DNA from: Symsagittifera roscoffensis
Taxonomy: Eukaryota > Xenacoelomorpha > Acoela > Convolutidae
DNA length: 64,000 bases
Assembly: GCF_963678635.1 (NCBI RefSeq)
Contig: NC_087066.1
Location: 55,880,312 to 55,944,311, forward strand
Direction: 5' to 3'
Position 1 is the stretch's first letter; every line of letters starts with the position of its first letter. Positions 33,001-43,782 of this stretch are shown here, in pieces. Under the pieces are notes generated by a model. The model was not told the DNA's origin, made no database searches, and saw only the letters and a program-made list of their open reading frames with translations. A program made the position numbers and the translations under genes.

Positions 33001-33788
33001 AGGCTTTTTCCCGTAATCAAGTTTTGCTACACATTTTTCAGAAATTGTGAAGTTGATTTATTAGTGAACCTTAGCAACTTTGAAACCTTTTCCCTCTTGG
33101 CCTAGAGATAACGTGGATGCCTTTGTACCTTAACGTCTGTGTTCTTGTCACGGCCCTACTTTGATTTTATCTATGCTTGAAGTTGAATTTTTTTGAATGC
33201 TTGGTCTTTAATTTGTCAGCTTATGTTTTGCCAGAGATAACGTGGATGCCTTTGTACCTTAACGTCTGTGTTCTTGTCAGAGATAACGTGGATGCCTTTG
33301 TACCTTAACGTCTGTGTTCTTGTCACGGCCCTACTTTGATTTTATCTATGCTTGAAGTTGAATTTTTTTGAATGCTTGGTCTTTAATTTGTCAGCTTATG
33401 TTTTGCCGGCTTAGCTACCACATTTTTTTGTGCTGTCAGCAATTTTCATAGTAGATGCAAGTGTTTTTGGTTTTGCCCTGTCATTTGTAAAATTTATGTT
33501 ATATTTTCGTGTTGTATGTTCCTTGATTTCTTTTTTCGTTTTTTTTTTCGCATAAAAGATTTATTCGGCCTCATTGGTTTCGGTCTAATTTTACCAGCCT
33601 AGTTAGCTTATTTTGTGTCACTTCAAAGGAAAAAATGATTCTATAGCAAGTTAAAAAAAACTCAATTGCTCAATTTTCTTACGGCAACAACTTCTTGCGG
33701 TTTTTTTTTTCGGTGCAATTGGCGTCTTACCAACTTGCTTGGGTGCCGCTTGGTAAAAACTTAGAGTATTTAGTACTGGTGTTTGTGT
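29598..33788 (+). repeat. Tandem duplication, copy 2 (4,191 bp)
   Basis: The copy corresponds to 25,594-29,597 from AACATTATCC to TTTGTGT. It is longer mainly because of an internal expansion at 33,104-33,330, where a block beginning AGAGATAACGTGGATGCC is present three times (33,104, 33,233 and 33,279). Confidence 0.92.
30002..31907 (+). CDS. Second copy of exons 2-4 of the 492-residue gene
   Basis: The exons are 30002-30249, 30918-31164 and 31690-31907, with the same lengths, phases and splice sites as copy 1, no stop codon or frameshift, and its own AATAAA at 31914-31919. The 2-oxoglutarate-oxygenase-like motifs (LHTE, TPHES, RQYFR) are intact. Copy 2 keeps PLTIAWGRG in exon 3, the more natural reading, and has Asn for His in VGNLGD and Met for Val at the start of exon 4. 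There is no second copy of exon 1, so it can be expressed only by splicing exon 1 past cassette 1, or not at all. It could also be an assembly artefact of two alleles. Confidence 0.7.
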
Positions 33789-35287
33789 TTTTCGACTGTT
33801 TTTCTGAAATTATTTTTTCTTTTCCCCTAATTTTTTTGTTTAGTTATTTCCGTCTTATTTTCGATTCGCTAGCTTGCAATGCTGCGCATGCGTTGTATCT
33901 CAAGTGATACAGAGCTCTGCTTTGCCTTTTTGTGAGATTCCCAGTGAAACAAAAATATTACCTTTCGATTCAATTTTCTCAATTTGACTTTTTTAATGAA
34001 AAAAACGTCGCACATTAATTGTTCTAGCAATTCAAAGAGTTTTAAGGCCATCTGTTTTTTTTTGGAAGTTGGAAAGTTGTGATTTTGACTCATCTCCAAC
34101 TGTCTGTTGGCTATGTTCTTTTAACAAATAAGGTAACAAAAAGAACTTTGTGTGAGTTCTGATGGTAAATCATGCTGAAACCTTTTCAACATCGTTTTGA
34201 GCTACAAGGAAAACTTCGTAAAATTTTTTTCTCGGTGTCGGAAGACATGAGCTGAATATCTAAGCTTTTCAACCTGTTTTTTCTTCGAAATTTTTGTCGT
34301 TTTTACACAAGCATCGCTTGAGTTATAGTATGAACTATCTTTTTTTTCAACCCAAGTTGCAAATGTTGTTGCGACGCTAATATTATTGCGATAAATTGTG
34401 TTCATTATGAAAGTGTTCATTTTGATCAATAACCAGGTATTAAGTACAGCCAAGGCTAAAGATATTAACACCGACTATTATTGTTCCGAATTTCGTAACA
34501 AAAATAACGGAATAATTGTGCTCGGGTGGTTTTTTTTCTTCTGACAAATTTCGAACCAGCCACTTTTGACGGAATTTTTCTATCTCTCGAAAGGTTTTGT
34601 TGTTCTGAGCTTAAACTTGAAAAATTATTTGATCTGTGATCATTTTTTGTTAAGTTATGGGAGCTTAAAATTTGCCATTTTGGGAAAAATTAGTTTTGCC
34701 TTAATTAATTTCTTTGTAGCAGTGAAATTCATCATTTTGTACTTCATATGGTGTGTGGGGGGATGATTTTCACAAAAGTCTCAAATTTTAAGAACAAAAT
34801 TTATTTGATTTAATTAAAATTTATTTTTTTCATGTTATTACTGCTCCATAGACCTTAAAAGGCAGTCAGCACATTCAGGGCTTCGCACTTTAGCTTCATG
34901 GTATCATGAATCTGCGTATTGATAGGGAGGAGACCCGCAACAAAATAAGAGAGTCGAACCTGGGCAGGGTCGGATGTTTTTAATCGATTTTTTTGTATAC
35001 TAGCTAAAATGCGTCTGCTCTATAAATTGAGGACTGTGCAATTGGTAAATTTTTTTCTTTTTCAAATTGACTGCTAATGCGTCGTAGAGTTATCGGTCAT
35101 ATTTTTTCCTTGTGTATGCGACGTTTTTCTGATTTTTCTGCAGAATTTTTTTTTATTTTGTTGCCGAGCAAGCGCTGAATGAAGCTGTCGACATTTTTTT
35201 TCACGATTATTTAAACTTACACCAATTACTTATTACGATTATTTTATCGGTGAAGTAGTGATGCCGCGTTAAGAAATTTCCTTTCAG
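31908..35287 (+). other. Intergenic repeat-rich stretch
   Basis: It holds the rest of duplication copy 2, a repeat end at 33,789-33,930 (CTAGCTTGCAATGCTGCGCA, then GAGCTCTGCTTTGCC), and a longer repeat at about 34,305-35,130 that matches 55,680-56,190. A strong acceptor (TTTCAG ending at 35,287) marks the leader of the next gene. No gene is seen. Confidence 0.6.
34305..35130 (+). repeat. Dispersed repeat, copy matching 55,680-56,190
   Basis: Shared blocks, in order, are GTGTTCATTTTGATCAATAA, TTAAGTACAGCCAA, CACTTTAGCTTCA with GGTATCATG, AAAATAAGAG, and CTATAAATTGAGG. The two copies are in the same orientation, one between genes and one in TECPR1 intron 6. Confidence 0.65.
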
Positions 35288-35296
35288 ATTTTAATT

Positions 35297-35914
35297 ATGC
35301 GCATCGGCCGTGCGATAAAATTCTTATCGTGTAGTTTTGCAACCTACTATGCTGGTGTAACTGCACATATGAACTATCATTTGATCAGATCCAAACAAAT
35401 AGATGTGCCTCACCCAGTTTGGAAAAATTCGGAAGACAGTAAAAAAGCGTTTAGGAAGCACCAAAAACTTGTAGTTGCTACTGAAAATCTTCTACGAGGA
35501 ACCTTGCCTGCTTCAGAAGTGAACAAGTTCTTCAATTCACACCTTTTCTACGACAGTAATTTTGTCACTTTGAAAGACGAGATAGTTTTGAAATACTTTT
35601 TGAATCCAATGAGGAGAAAATACGAAATTGAGCCTGTAATGGAGTATCACACTGACTGTGGGTTTTGTTTGTTGCTGAAATTTGACCCCGGAAATGAAAC
35701 ATGGCTGGCGCCTTTTTATGACTCATGTCTTGTTTTTGTCAGTATGAAGGACGAGAAGGTCAGTGGAATGACGTTGCACATCAACCAGAAATGCTTCATC
35801 ACTGGCAAGTTCAAACGAAATAAGATAATGGGACCGCAGCATGACTTCATTAGAGCTTTTAATAGTTCTGTTGTCAATATTTTGTTCATGTTAATGCCAG
35901 TTCCTATTAAATAA
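35297..35914 (+). CDS. Single-exon gene for an unknown 205-residue protein
   Basis: The ATG follows a 3' splice site by nine bases. The TAA lies inside the poly(A) signal AATAAA (35,910-35,915). Both marks suggest a real short gene. The N-terminus (about residues 7-22, KFLSCSFATYYAGVTA) could be an uncleaved signal anchor or targeting helix. The rest alternates helices and strands: FYDSNFVTLKDEIVLKYFLN, then VMEYHTDCGFCLLLKF and CLVFVSMKD, an order reminiscent of NTF2/SnoaL-like folds, though only weakly. No catalytic motif is seen. Confidence 0.65.
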   Translation: MRIGRAIKFLSCSFATYYAGVTAHMNYHLIRSKQIDVPHPVWKNSEDSKKAFRKHQKLVVATENLLRGTLPASEVNKFFNSHLFYDSNFVTLKDEIVLKYFLNPMRRKYEIEPVMEYHTDCGFCLLLKFDPGNETWLAPFYDSCLVFVSMKDEKVSGMTLHINQKCFITGKFKRNKIMGPQHDFIRAFNSSVVNILFMLMPVPIK

Positions 35915-36125
35915 AATTGTACCATAAAATATTTTTAAAAGTCAAAATTCACAAAGATATGATATATTTTTATTGTAGGACGATGATACGAAGTCAATAT
36001 TCAAAGAAACCAAATGTTTTTAGTAGGCTGATGATACGAAGTCAACTCACATAGAGATGATATGTTTTTTTTTCAAATAGAAGTGCATTTACCAGGAGAC
36101 TAATTGAATATGAAGTGTGTAAATT

Positions 36126-36480
36126 AGGGGCGGATCTAGGATTTTTTTGAGGGGGGGGGGGGGGCATCGGATTTTCTCGAGGGAGGGACGGATTTTCGAA
36201 ATTTTGGAATTTTGTCGACCTTTTTTTAGGTTGACCAAATTGGCTTTCCGAGCTCTCTCAAAAAATTCTGGCCAAAGTCCCTGTTTCGGCCAAAATTTCT
36301 GCGCCTCAGCCAAAATTTTGAAAAAAAAACAGGCCAAAAAGACGTTTTTAGGCACTTTTAGGAAAAAATTTTACCAAAAAAAAATTGCATTTTTTCGGCG
36401 CGAGCTTCCCCCTCAAAATAAGTATATTTTGGCGCCGACGGCGCTTTTAGAAAATTTTAGGGTCCGTCAACCAAAATTAA
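36126..36480 (+). mobile_element. hAT-like MITE, older diverged copy
   Basis: It begins AGGGGCGGATCTAGGATTTT with a G14 run, then TTTTCTCGAGGGAGGGACGG and GTTGACCAAATTGGC. The order matches the reverse complement of the 52,657-53,018 element (CAGGGGCTGATTTAAG, TTTTCTCGAGGGGGCGG, AGGTTGACTACAGTG). The right end does not match, so this copy is truncated or a sister subfamily. Confidence 0.55.
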
Positions 36481-38470
36481 ATGTATCCTAACGCTGCTTG
36501 AATTGTTTCATGACATACGAATACTAGTGATAAACAGCTCCCGATTGAAGATTTAAAACCATTTTGTTAAGGTGATGATTACTCAAGCTAGCTACTGAGC
36601 GTAGTGCATATTACGAATAATTTTTTTTTACCCAGCTTGTAAATTAAAGAGCTCATTTGGTAGAACTTTTGCTTCATAGCATTCGCAATTAATTAGAATC
36701 TGTTGTTCCTACTTTATTGATGGCTAGGGTTTGCCGATTGTCTAGCGACCATGTTGCAGATGCGAGGATGTGTGGCTGTTAATCTCGAGGCCGGGGTTAT
36801 GATTCCGGCAGAACAGAGTGCAAGGCTTGTGTTTATCTTTTCTTCCCTTATTTCACTTTCTTTAAACCTTTATAGAGCTATTTTTACCGTTTTTTCGCTA
36901 GTGTTTGCAAGTGCAGCTTTGCCTTTATGTTACGATTGCGATTAACAACAAGCGTTATCAAATCGAAACATTTGTGTTTTCCAGGCTGACAACTTGTATA
37001 ACAGAATCAGTAAATCAATTGTTAGTCTGATGTACGAGGACCTGTTTTTTTGCAAGCGGGAAAAATTTAATCTGAAAAAAATTTTGCGCTATCAAGTCTC
37101 GGTTTATTTTGGTCGGCCTAAATTCCAAAGCCAGAAGTTTTCTTGAATAATCAGCTACTTTTACTAATTGAGAATGCCATTTTGTTGATTTTTATGGTCC
37201 AATTATTTCAGGTTAATGTTATTTTGCTTTATTTTGTTTTTTTTTCAAAATTGAAAAATTGAACTTTTCTATTGTACCATTTAATTTTGCGTGTAATCTT
37301 AAACAAATCAATGAATCGAGATTTGTGTTTTGAATTCTCGTAAATTTTAAATTCTGAATATAAATTATGAATAAAAAAGGTGTCTCATTTTTCTTGAAAA
37401 TTTCTAATTTGGGTGGTTGAGTTTTTGCAATAATTTAAGATACACATTTTTTCATGATTACACAAACAATAATTGTTATAGTAGAACTGTTCAATTTTTT
37501 TTCAAAGATTGATTGCTTTAGGGTTTTAGTGAATTGGTCGTGATTGCGCTGAAAATTTTTTCCTAGAACGTTGTTCAGACTCTTATATAGGTCGTGATGA
37601 TATTTTTAAACGTTTTTTTTTTGAGGAAACGTCTTAAAATGCTCTAGTAACTACCGGAGTGCATTCAAACATTTCAATGCATTTATGAATGCACTTTGGT
37701 ATATATGCACTTTTTGAGTTCAATTGAAATTCATCTGCTAAAAGGCTATCCAAATACGAACGTGCCAAAATTTTGAAGCGGGTGGTGCAGTAATCTTTTA
37801 ATTTTGCATCGATTTCTTCGCTGGTATTGTGAAATGTAGATAACGAGTCTTGAATCTCTTATTCATGTCTAGTGGGCTTTTTCAATTTTTTTCAACTTTT
37901 GATGAGCTGAGTTATGAAGTAATAGTTTTGTGACTCAGCCCATATAATATAAGTTGAAACCAAATAAGCCAAATTAAAAAATTGACAAAATAAAAAATTT
38001 ACACAAAATCGGGGTTGGTAAATTTATAAATTACAGGAATAGAGTGAAATTTGCCTAAATACAAGTAAATTCGCGCTGCGGAAACAAAGCCCATAAAAAT
38101 TACGATCGATAGGCCGATAGCGGATAAACGATTGACCGACAAATTTTTTCACAGAAATATTTTTATGTAGGCTAAATGAAACAGGTTATGGCCGGACTCT
38201 AACTCAGAGTGTTTGTCGTCACAGGCATATACTTAACCGCCAGGTATGCTGAAGATTTATAAATTTTGAATTTACAATAAAGTACACATTCGAAATGATT
38301 CAATGATTTTGTTAGACAAGTTGTTTTCCCGAAAAAGTTTTTAGTCCGATTTAATAGCGGTTACTAATCACACGCGTAAGGTAATGATTAAATACTAGCT
38401 GTAATGTTTTTTTTTTCGCAGAGAGTTCGACGTAAAACTAGTGGTTTGTGTGTAATGATGTATTTTAGAA

Positions 38471-38476
38471 TTTATT
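38471..38476 (-). terminator. SPAG16 poly(A) signal
   Basis: AATAAA on the minus strand, 61 nt after the SPAG16 stop codon. Confidence 0.6.
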
Positions 38477-38537
38477 GACTATTGATAGAATTAGTTGCAT
38501 TAAAAGTGAGAGTCAATTGTTCTCCGAAGTTTGAAAT

Positions 38538-41524
38538 CTATGACCATATTCGCACAGTGCAGTCGGATGAACCTGACATCAAGTAGTCTCCTTCCCGAGA
38601 GAACACACAGGATTGAACTGTGTCTTCATGTCCGCTTAAGCTCAAGACTTTGTCACTTTCCAGGTCGATCATCTTGATGCCTCCATCACTGCTGGTCAGT
38701 GCCAGAACGGAGCAGCCGGGGTCGAAGGCAGCTTTGTTGCAGGGATAGGGGCCCACTTCGATAGTCTTGATCGGAGAGACAGTTCTGACATCCCACAGTT
38801 TGACAACGCCATTGGAGTCACAGGATGCTATGGTCTCGCCTCTGAAATCAGTTTAATGAAAACGTGAAAACTTGGATTCGATTTTTTCTGACTGATACTG
38901 AATTAATTTTCAAGCTTTCTGTTAATTTATTGGCTCTAGGCATCTTTAGTCATTTGGTTTTTCATTTAGCTTGAAAGTTGGATGTTATGGTTGTTTACTA
39001 AAGCGTGGCCAGACATGGCAGTCCATAGCGGAGAATACTTCAAAAACATCTGAGCAGCATAGATAATAATTAGGAGTCTGTTTTTTGGTACCGAATGTTG
39101 AAAGTAGCATCATTGACAGAGTGCATATGTCCGTAGAATGTCTGAGCACATAGTGCAGTTCTCGCATCCCACAGGGAGACTGTCTTGTCTGCGGAGGAGC
39201 TGCAGAGGGTGTTGGAGTAGCTGAGGAACTGGACTGAGTTGACCGAGTCACGGTGGCCTCGCAGTGTCTGTCGGCACCGTAGGGAGTTGAGATCCCACAC
39301 TTTGACAGTGTTGTCAACCGACCTGAAAGTTGTATATACATTCCAAAAAAGTCACATCGGCACATTAGGTGACTTGAATCACAACGTCTACTTGAAATTA
39401 CAGGGCAATGAGTAGGACGTTTTTCTGTTCTTTCCTGTCAAAATTTCTTGACTATTGAAAATTGAATTGTTAAGGATGTATACTCGCCATGTTTTTTCGG
39501 TGAAAATAGTGCGTTAAAATTATTAGCTGATATTTTTATTGCGAACTAGTTTTTGTCTTCTTACGAGCTGGCGACGAAGTGTCCTGAGTGGTGATAGGAG
39601 ACAGCCCAGACAGCGAACTGGTGTTCTGCGAAAGTGTGCACACATCTGCCCTCCTCGAATGACCAGATCTTCACCGTGCTGTCCCCACTGCAAGTGGCCA
39701 GTCTCTCACCGTCGTAGGAGAAGTCGCACCCCGACAGCCACTCGCTGTGACCTTCTCCTGTCATGGCTATGTCTCCTGTAGGGATCTGAACACATCAAAT
39801 TTTATAGTTCAATGGTCGATAAAGTTAATAGTTATGGCTGTTACTTATGTCATTCCTGGTCAAGGGTAATTTTATTGTGCATCATTCCTGGTCAAGTGTA
39901 ATTTTATTATGCTTTCTGTGTCTGTAAGAGTTGTACTTAGCTTGGTCCAAAAATTTACCGGAACTGAAATAGTTATAGATTTGACTGGAATTCAGTGAGA
40001 ACGTTCAATTTCTCCATTTTTTGAGATTATCGATTTCAAAAATAAAAGTGGAGTGCAAAATTTTAAAGGTATTATAAATGTTTTCTACCTGCCACATTTT
40101 CCACGTGCGATCATCGCTCGTTGTGACTAGAAGATCTTCTTTTGGATGCAGCGCCATGGAGCTCACAGGAAGTTCGTGCGCTTGGAAGGTGTGAGTCAAT
40201 CTGAAGCCACCAACCCTGGTCAAGTGGGCACTCGGAGCAATGACCTTTGCCAAATCGGGGTTGAAACCTTTGTCTTTTGGCCATGGAGTATCGTCAGCAT
40301 TTCGAGGTAGTTTAATATTCGCTACGTCCATAGGATCCAATGTATTAGGCTTTGCAGATGCCAGTTCACTTTTTCGACTTTCGTAGAGTCTTTGCTGGGT
40401 GCCTCCCAAAGTACTATCAACTCGGGTCAAGGCATCTGGAGTCTTTGAAAGCTTGCCTGTAATCCTGCCTCCCTCGGGAATGTGCATTGCGCTGTCAGAC
40501 CTAATGTTGTTAACAGACTTTAGAGTGGCTTGAAGTCCTGAGACTTGGCCTAGAGCTCTGTCTCGTTCTAGTTTGCTGAGCATCTTCTCTCTCATAGCCG
40601 TTTCGTACTTTTTCTTTAGGTGTTGCAATGCGGGCTCATAGGAGTCGTAGTGTTTTCGGAGCTTCGTTAGATTGTCAATCAAAGTGTTCTTCTCTTGTAC
40701 AACTCGCCTATGGTGCATTCGGTGAAAGTCGCGCTCTTTCCTCATTTTTATGAAGTTATCCTTGGCTCCTGCTGCAGCTTCTTTGAAGCGTTCTAGTTCC
40801 TGTTTTAGGTACTGGTTTTCGTGATCCAGTTGACTGTTCTTAATATAAACATCTGGTACGGTCCCCATATCGGAGCTGGATAGTTTTCCTTTGTGTTTTA
40901 ACTCGTACCACTCGTGTTGAAAGGAGTCCAGTGTTCGCCACATGTTGTTCTTCACGAGGAAGTTCCGTACGAAATCATCGACTACTTCTGGTCTATAAGT
41001 GAGAGTGGCCTCTGGAATGGGAGGGGGAGTAAGGCGTCCTTTTTGAAGGTCTTTATCAGTCGAGGCCTCTTTTAGAATCTGAACAGCCATGTTGAGATCC
41101 TCGTCTCCTAGAACATAAAAACGATTCAACGATGCATCTGGTTTTACCTTCTCCCGGTTTGTGTTTCAAAACAGCTCATTCCCTCTCCCATAAAAGCATC
41201 CGTTTTATTGAATAACGAGTGGTTTAACAAGGTTGATATGATGACAAAATATGTTGAACATGCTTTCTTAGTTTTTATGCCAGTTTTAATCGGACTGAAG
41301 AGAAAAAGCCCTGAAAACTATGCTTGCTTAGTAGAAATAGTTCAGGTAAGTTTTTTACCTTCGTACTGAATGAGTGCCTCGTCATCGTCAATGTGCACTT
41401 CCTCGTAGTTGATCTCCTGGTCTGACTCCGGATCTCCGGGAATGGTAGCTGGCTCCAAGTAGTACGCCTCATCCTCTCTCTCACCTGCTACTCCTCCCAT
41501 GCCAGATGCAGAAGCAGTTGCCAT
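38538..41524 (-). CDS. SPAG16: Sperm-associated antigen 16 / PF20, axonemal central-apparatus WD-repeat protein
   Basis: PF20/SPAG16 is a central-pair protein of motile 9+2 cilia and flagella. Five exons join in frame on the minus strand: 41524-41359, 41107-40089, 39785-39565, 39322-39092 and 38841-38538, giving 646 residues (human about 631). The N-terminus is acidic and carries a LisH-like stretch (VDDFVRNFLVKNNMWRTLDS). A long coiled coil covers about residues 140-270 (LERFKEAAAGAKDNFIKMRK onward). Seven WD repeats follow (for example DDRTWKMW, DSTVKIWSF, DNTVKVWDL, DKTVSLWDA, CTVRIWS), ending in a stop right after the last WD blade as usual. Exon phases agree throughout. Introns are small. 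Expect expression in ciliated tissue and testis. Confidence 0.93.
39851..39914 (+). repeat. Two-copy 32-bp tandem repeat in SPAG16 intron 2
   Basis: CATTCCTGGTCAAG followed by GTAATTTTATT occurs at 39,851 and 39,883, differing at two positions. Confidence 0.7.
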
Positions 41525-42504
41525 ATTATGTATCTATCAAATGACCTTTTTTGCAGTTTCCCAACAACAATTGTTTTGTTTATCTGGTTTAGAAGTCTCG
41601 AAGGTATGTTTTGGTAGTAGAAATCCGGATCTACTTAACAATATCCCCCCTATGGTACCTACTTAAAAATCTCCACCCCTATAAATAAATACAGTAAATT
41701 AGGACTGAGCTTTCTATTGAGAATTGTAATTTTGCTGAATTCTGATTGGTCGAAAAATCGACCTTTTTGATCTAGTTGACAATCTTACTCCCCCATTTCT
41801 TGAAAGGAGTGGAAATTGTAAAGTAGATCCAGCAATCCTAACAATGTTTAACTAAACTGTCATTTACCTTATGTGCTTTTTTAAAATAGATTTATCTATT
41901 GTTTGGGCATGTTGAGGTCTGCAGCTCAAACTCTTCTACAGGTCTACCTCCTAATGTTTTATCAATATTCCATAAAACTTAACTGATCCTCCTAGTTTTT
42001 TTGTTGCTCGGAGGAATATGAAATACCAAGTAGTATCGTGGAGATCGACACTAATTTTCTTGATAGATGGGAAACTGAAAGCCAGTGTAATATACTTCTA
42101 GATATCGAATGTAAATATAGAAGGTGTGTGTAATTATTGAATGTTCAGGTAGATTGAATGGCTGCAGTGCTTTCAAAAGAGCTGATACAATGGTTTGTGA
42201 ATGTTTTTTTACTTTAACCACAGTTTTGTGCGGAGGATTTTATATAAAAACGCACGTGCTGAGTGAAACCGAATATTTTTTATTCTTTACCAAAGAGGTT
42301 ACCAAACAAAAACGTCGTTATAGGAATGGCTCTACACTGGTGTAGAAACTTTTTCACGTCCTTTTTGATAGAAGTTTTTTAAATCAAGAGACGACAAACT
42401 AAGCAGATTGTACCAAACATTTATACGGTCACAGGACTCTTCTGAACTCATCTCTTTATGGTACCTTAGTTCATAATGAATTCAAATTTCTAGGGTACAC
42501 AACC

Positions 42505-42560
42505 TGGAGGTAGAGACTACGCCTGGGACGGCAAGGATCCTGGGTTTGAATCTGACCAGG
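42505..42560 (+). repeat. tRNA-like repeat head
   Basis: CTGGAGGTAGAGACTACGCC followed by CCTGGGTTTGAATCTGACCA gives a fair B box (GGGTTTGAATC) but no complete cloverleaf. It belongs to the composite repeat also seen at 14,265 and 18,270. Confidence 0.45.
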
Positions 42561-43243
42561 ACCTGTTTCTTGAACGGGAAATATTCTGTTTCAAATAAAA
42601 TTGTCGACCTTCTAGTTGAATAGTTTTTTTTTTGCTGTCTGCGTTTTGCTTGTAGTTGTTTCAAGTGTTTTGTTTTGCTCCTGTAATTCGTAATTTTACT
42701 TATCGTCACTTCGTCTTTCCTGTTTTTTTTAGAAACTACATTCGACCCAAATTATTTATATCTATATTTTATTGGCTTTGTGACCTAATTATGGGTCCTT
42801 TCGAGGGAAATGCAATTCTTATGCTCCCGTCTGGGTCGCACCAAATGCTAAGTCTTTAAATAGAACTTATATTTCAAAGTTTTTCATTACAGCAAATTTG
42901 TTTCGGTTCTACTAGAATTTCCCAGGTTTTGTCGGCTCAGGCAAATATATCCAAACAGACATTTTTTAAAGTTTTTTTTGGAATCAAAATCACAACTATC
43001 AGTTCTTTAATGTGATACAACCCGGACACGTACGACTCTTTTTCGATGTATTTAAAATTGGGCGGAAAAAATACACCCTATGTCATAGTTTTTTGCGACC
43101 CCTTTGGGAAAGGTGGTCGGAAAAAGAAAAACGAAAAATTGAAAATAGCCAAAGTTTCACAAAAATTCAGTTGGTATTAAGAGTAATGAATGTAGTGAGT
43201 ACTCCTTTATAGATCTTGGTCACTTTTTTGTTCTCGCTCAATT

Positions 43244-43312
43244 TCGATTGTTCACGCTCAATATTTGTTCACGCTTAATATTTGTTCTAGCTTAATATTT
43301 GTTCACGCTCAA
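43244..43312 (+). repeat. Short tandem repeat, about 20-bp unit
   Basis: About four units of TTGTTCACGCTCAATATT or close variants stand in a row, an expansion of the CACGCTCAATTTT part of the dispersed repeat in which it lies. Confidence 0.65.
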
Positions 43313-43493
43313 TTTCGATTTTTCGCGGTTTGACTTTTAATTTCTTTTCAAATACCCTTCACTTTCTTTTTTTTAAAAAAAAAAGAATGCACACTCCTTA
43401 TCAAACAGCAAAAATGGAAAGATCGCAAAACGTGTGGATTGACATCTAATTTTGAAAATGGAATTAGATCATCAGATTTCCGAGTGAAATAAA

Positions 43494-43782
43494 GGGAGCG
43501 TGGAAGTTGGCTGTGGAAGTCGACGGACAAGCGACCGAAAAAAAGGTCAATATGATTCTCTCGAATGAAATAAAATCGTGGTTCATTTCAACCTTATTCA
43601 TTATATACTGATCAACATTTTTTAAATTCTCATGATGGATAAAAACATTCGAATCGTGTTGTTTTAACCGTCAAGTGGAAACCGCAAATATCGAGATGCG
43701 ACGAGAAAAAAAGATTTGGCTGAAAAAATTATTCGGTTTTCAGACAAAAACTTTTTTGGTTCCTTCTTTCCAGTCGAATTGT
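43494..43782 (+). pseudogene. Copied fragment of TECPR1 exon 2 and following intron
   Basis: GGGAGCGTGGAAGTTGGC and the next ~290 bp match 46,641-46,932, which is the last 50 bases of TECPR1 exon 2 plus its intron 2. The copy lies upstream of TECPR1 exon 1 and has extra A residues in the GAAAAAAAG run, so the reading frame is broken. It has the same weak donor (GTCAAT). Confidence 0.8.

Larger units (their letters stand above)
35915..38537. other. Intergenic stretch between two convergent genes
   Basis: No gene is supported. It holds a hAT-like MITE fragment (36,126-36,480) and two tRNA-like repeat heads: AGAGCTCATTTGGTAGAAC near 36,648 and GGCCGGGGTTATGATTCCGG near 36,790. It also has a repeat core (36,930) and AT-rich DNA. 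TTTATT at 38,471-38,476 is the SPAG16 poly(A) signal on the minus strand. Confidence 0.6.
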
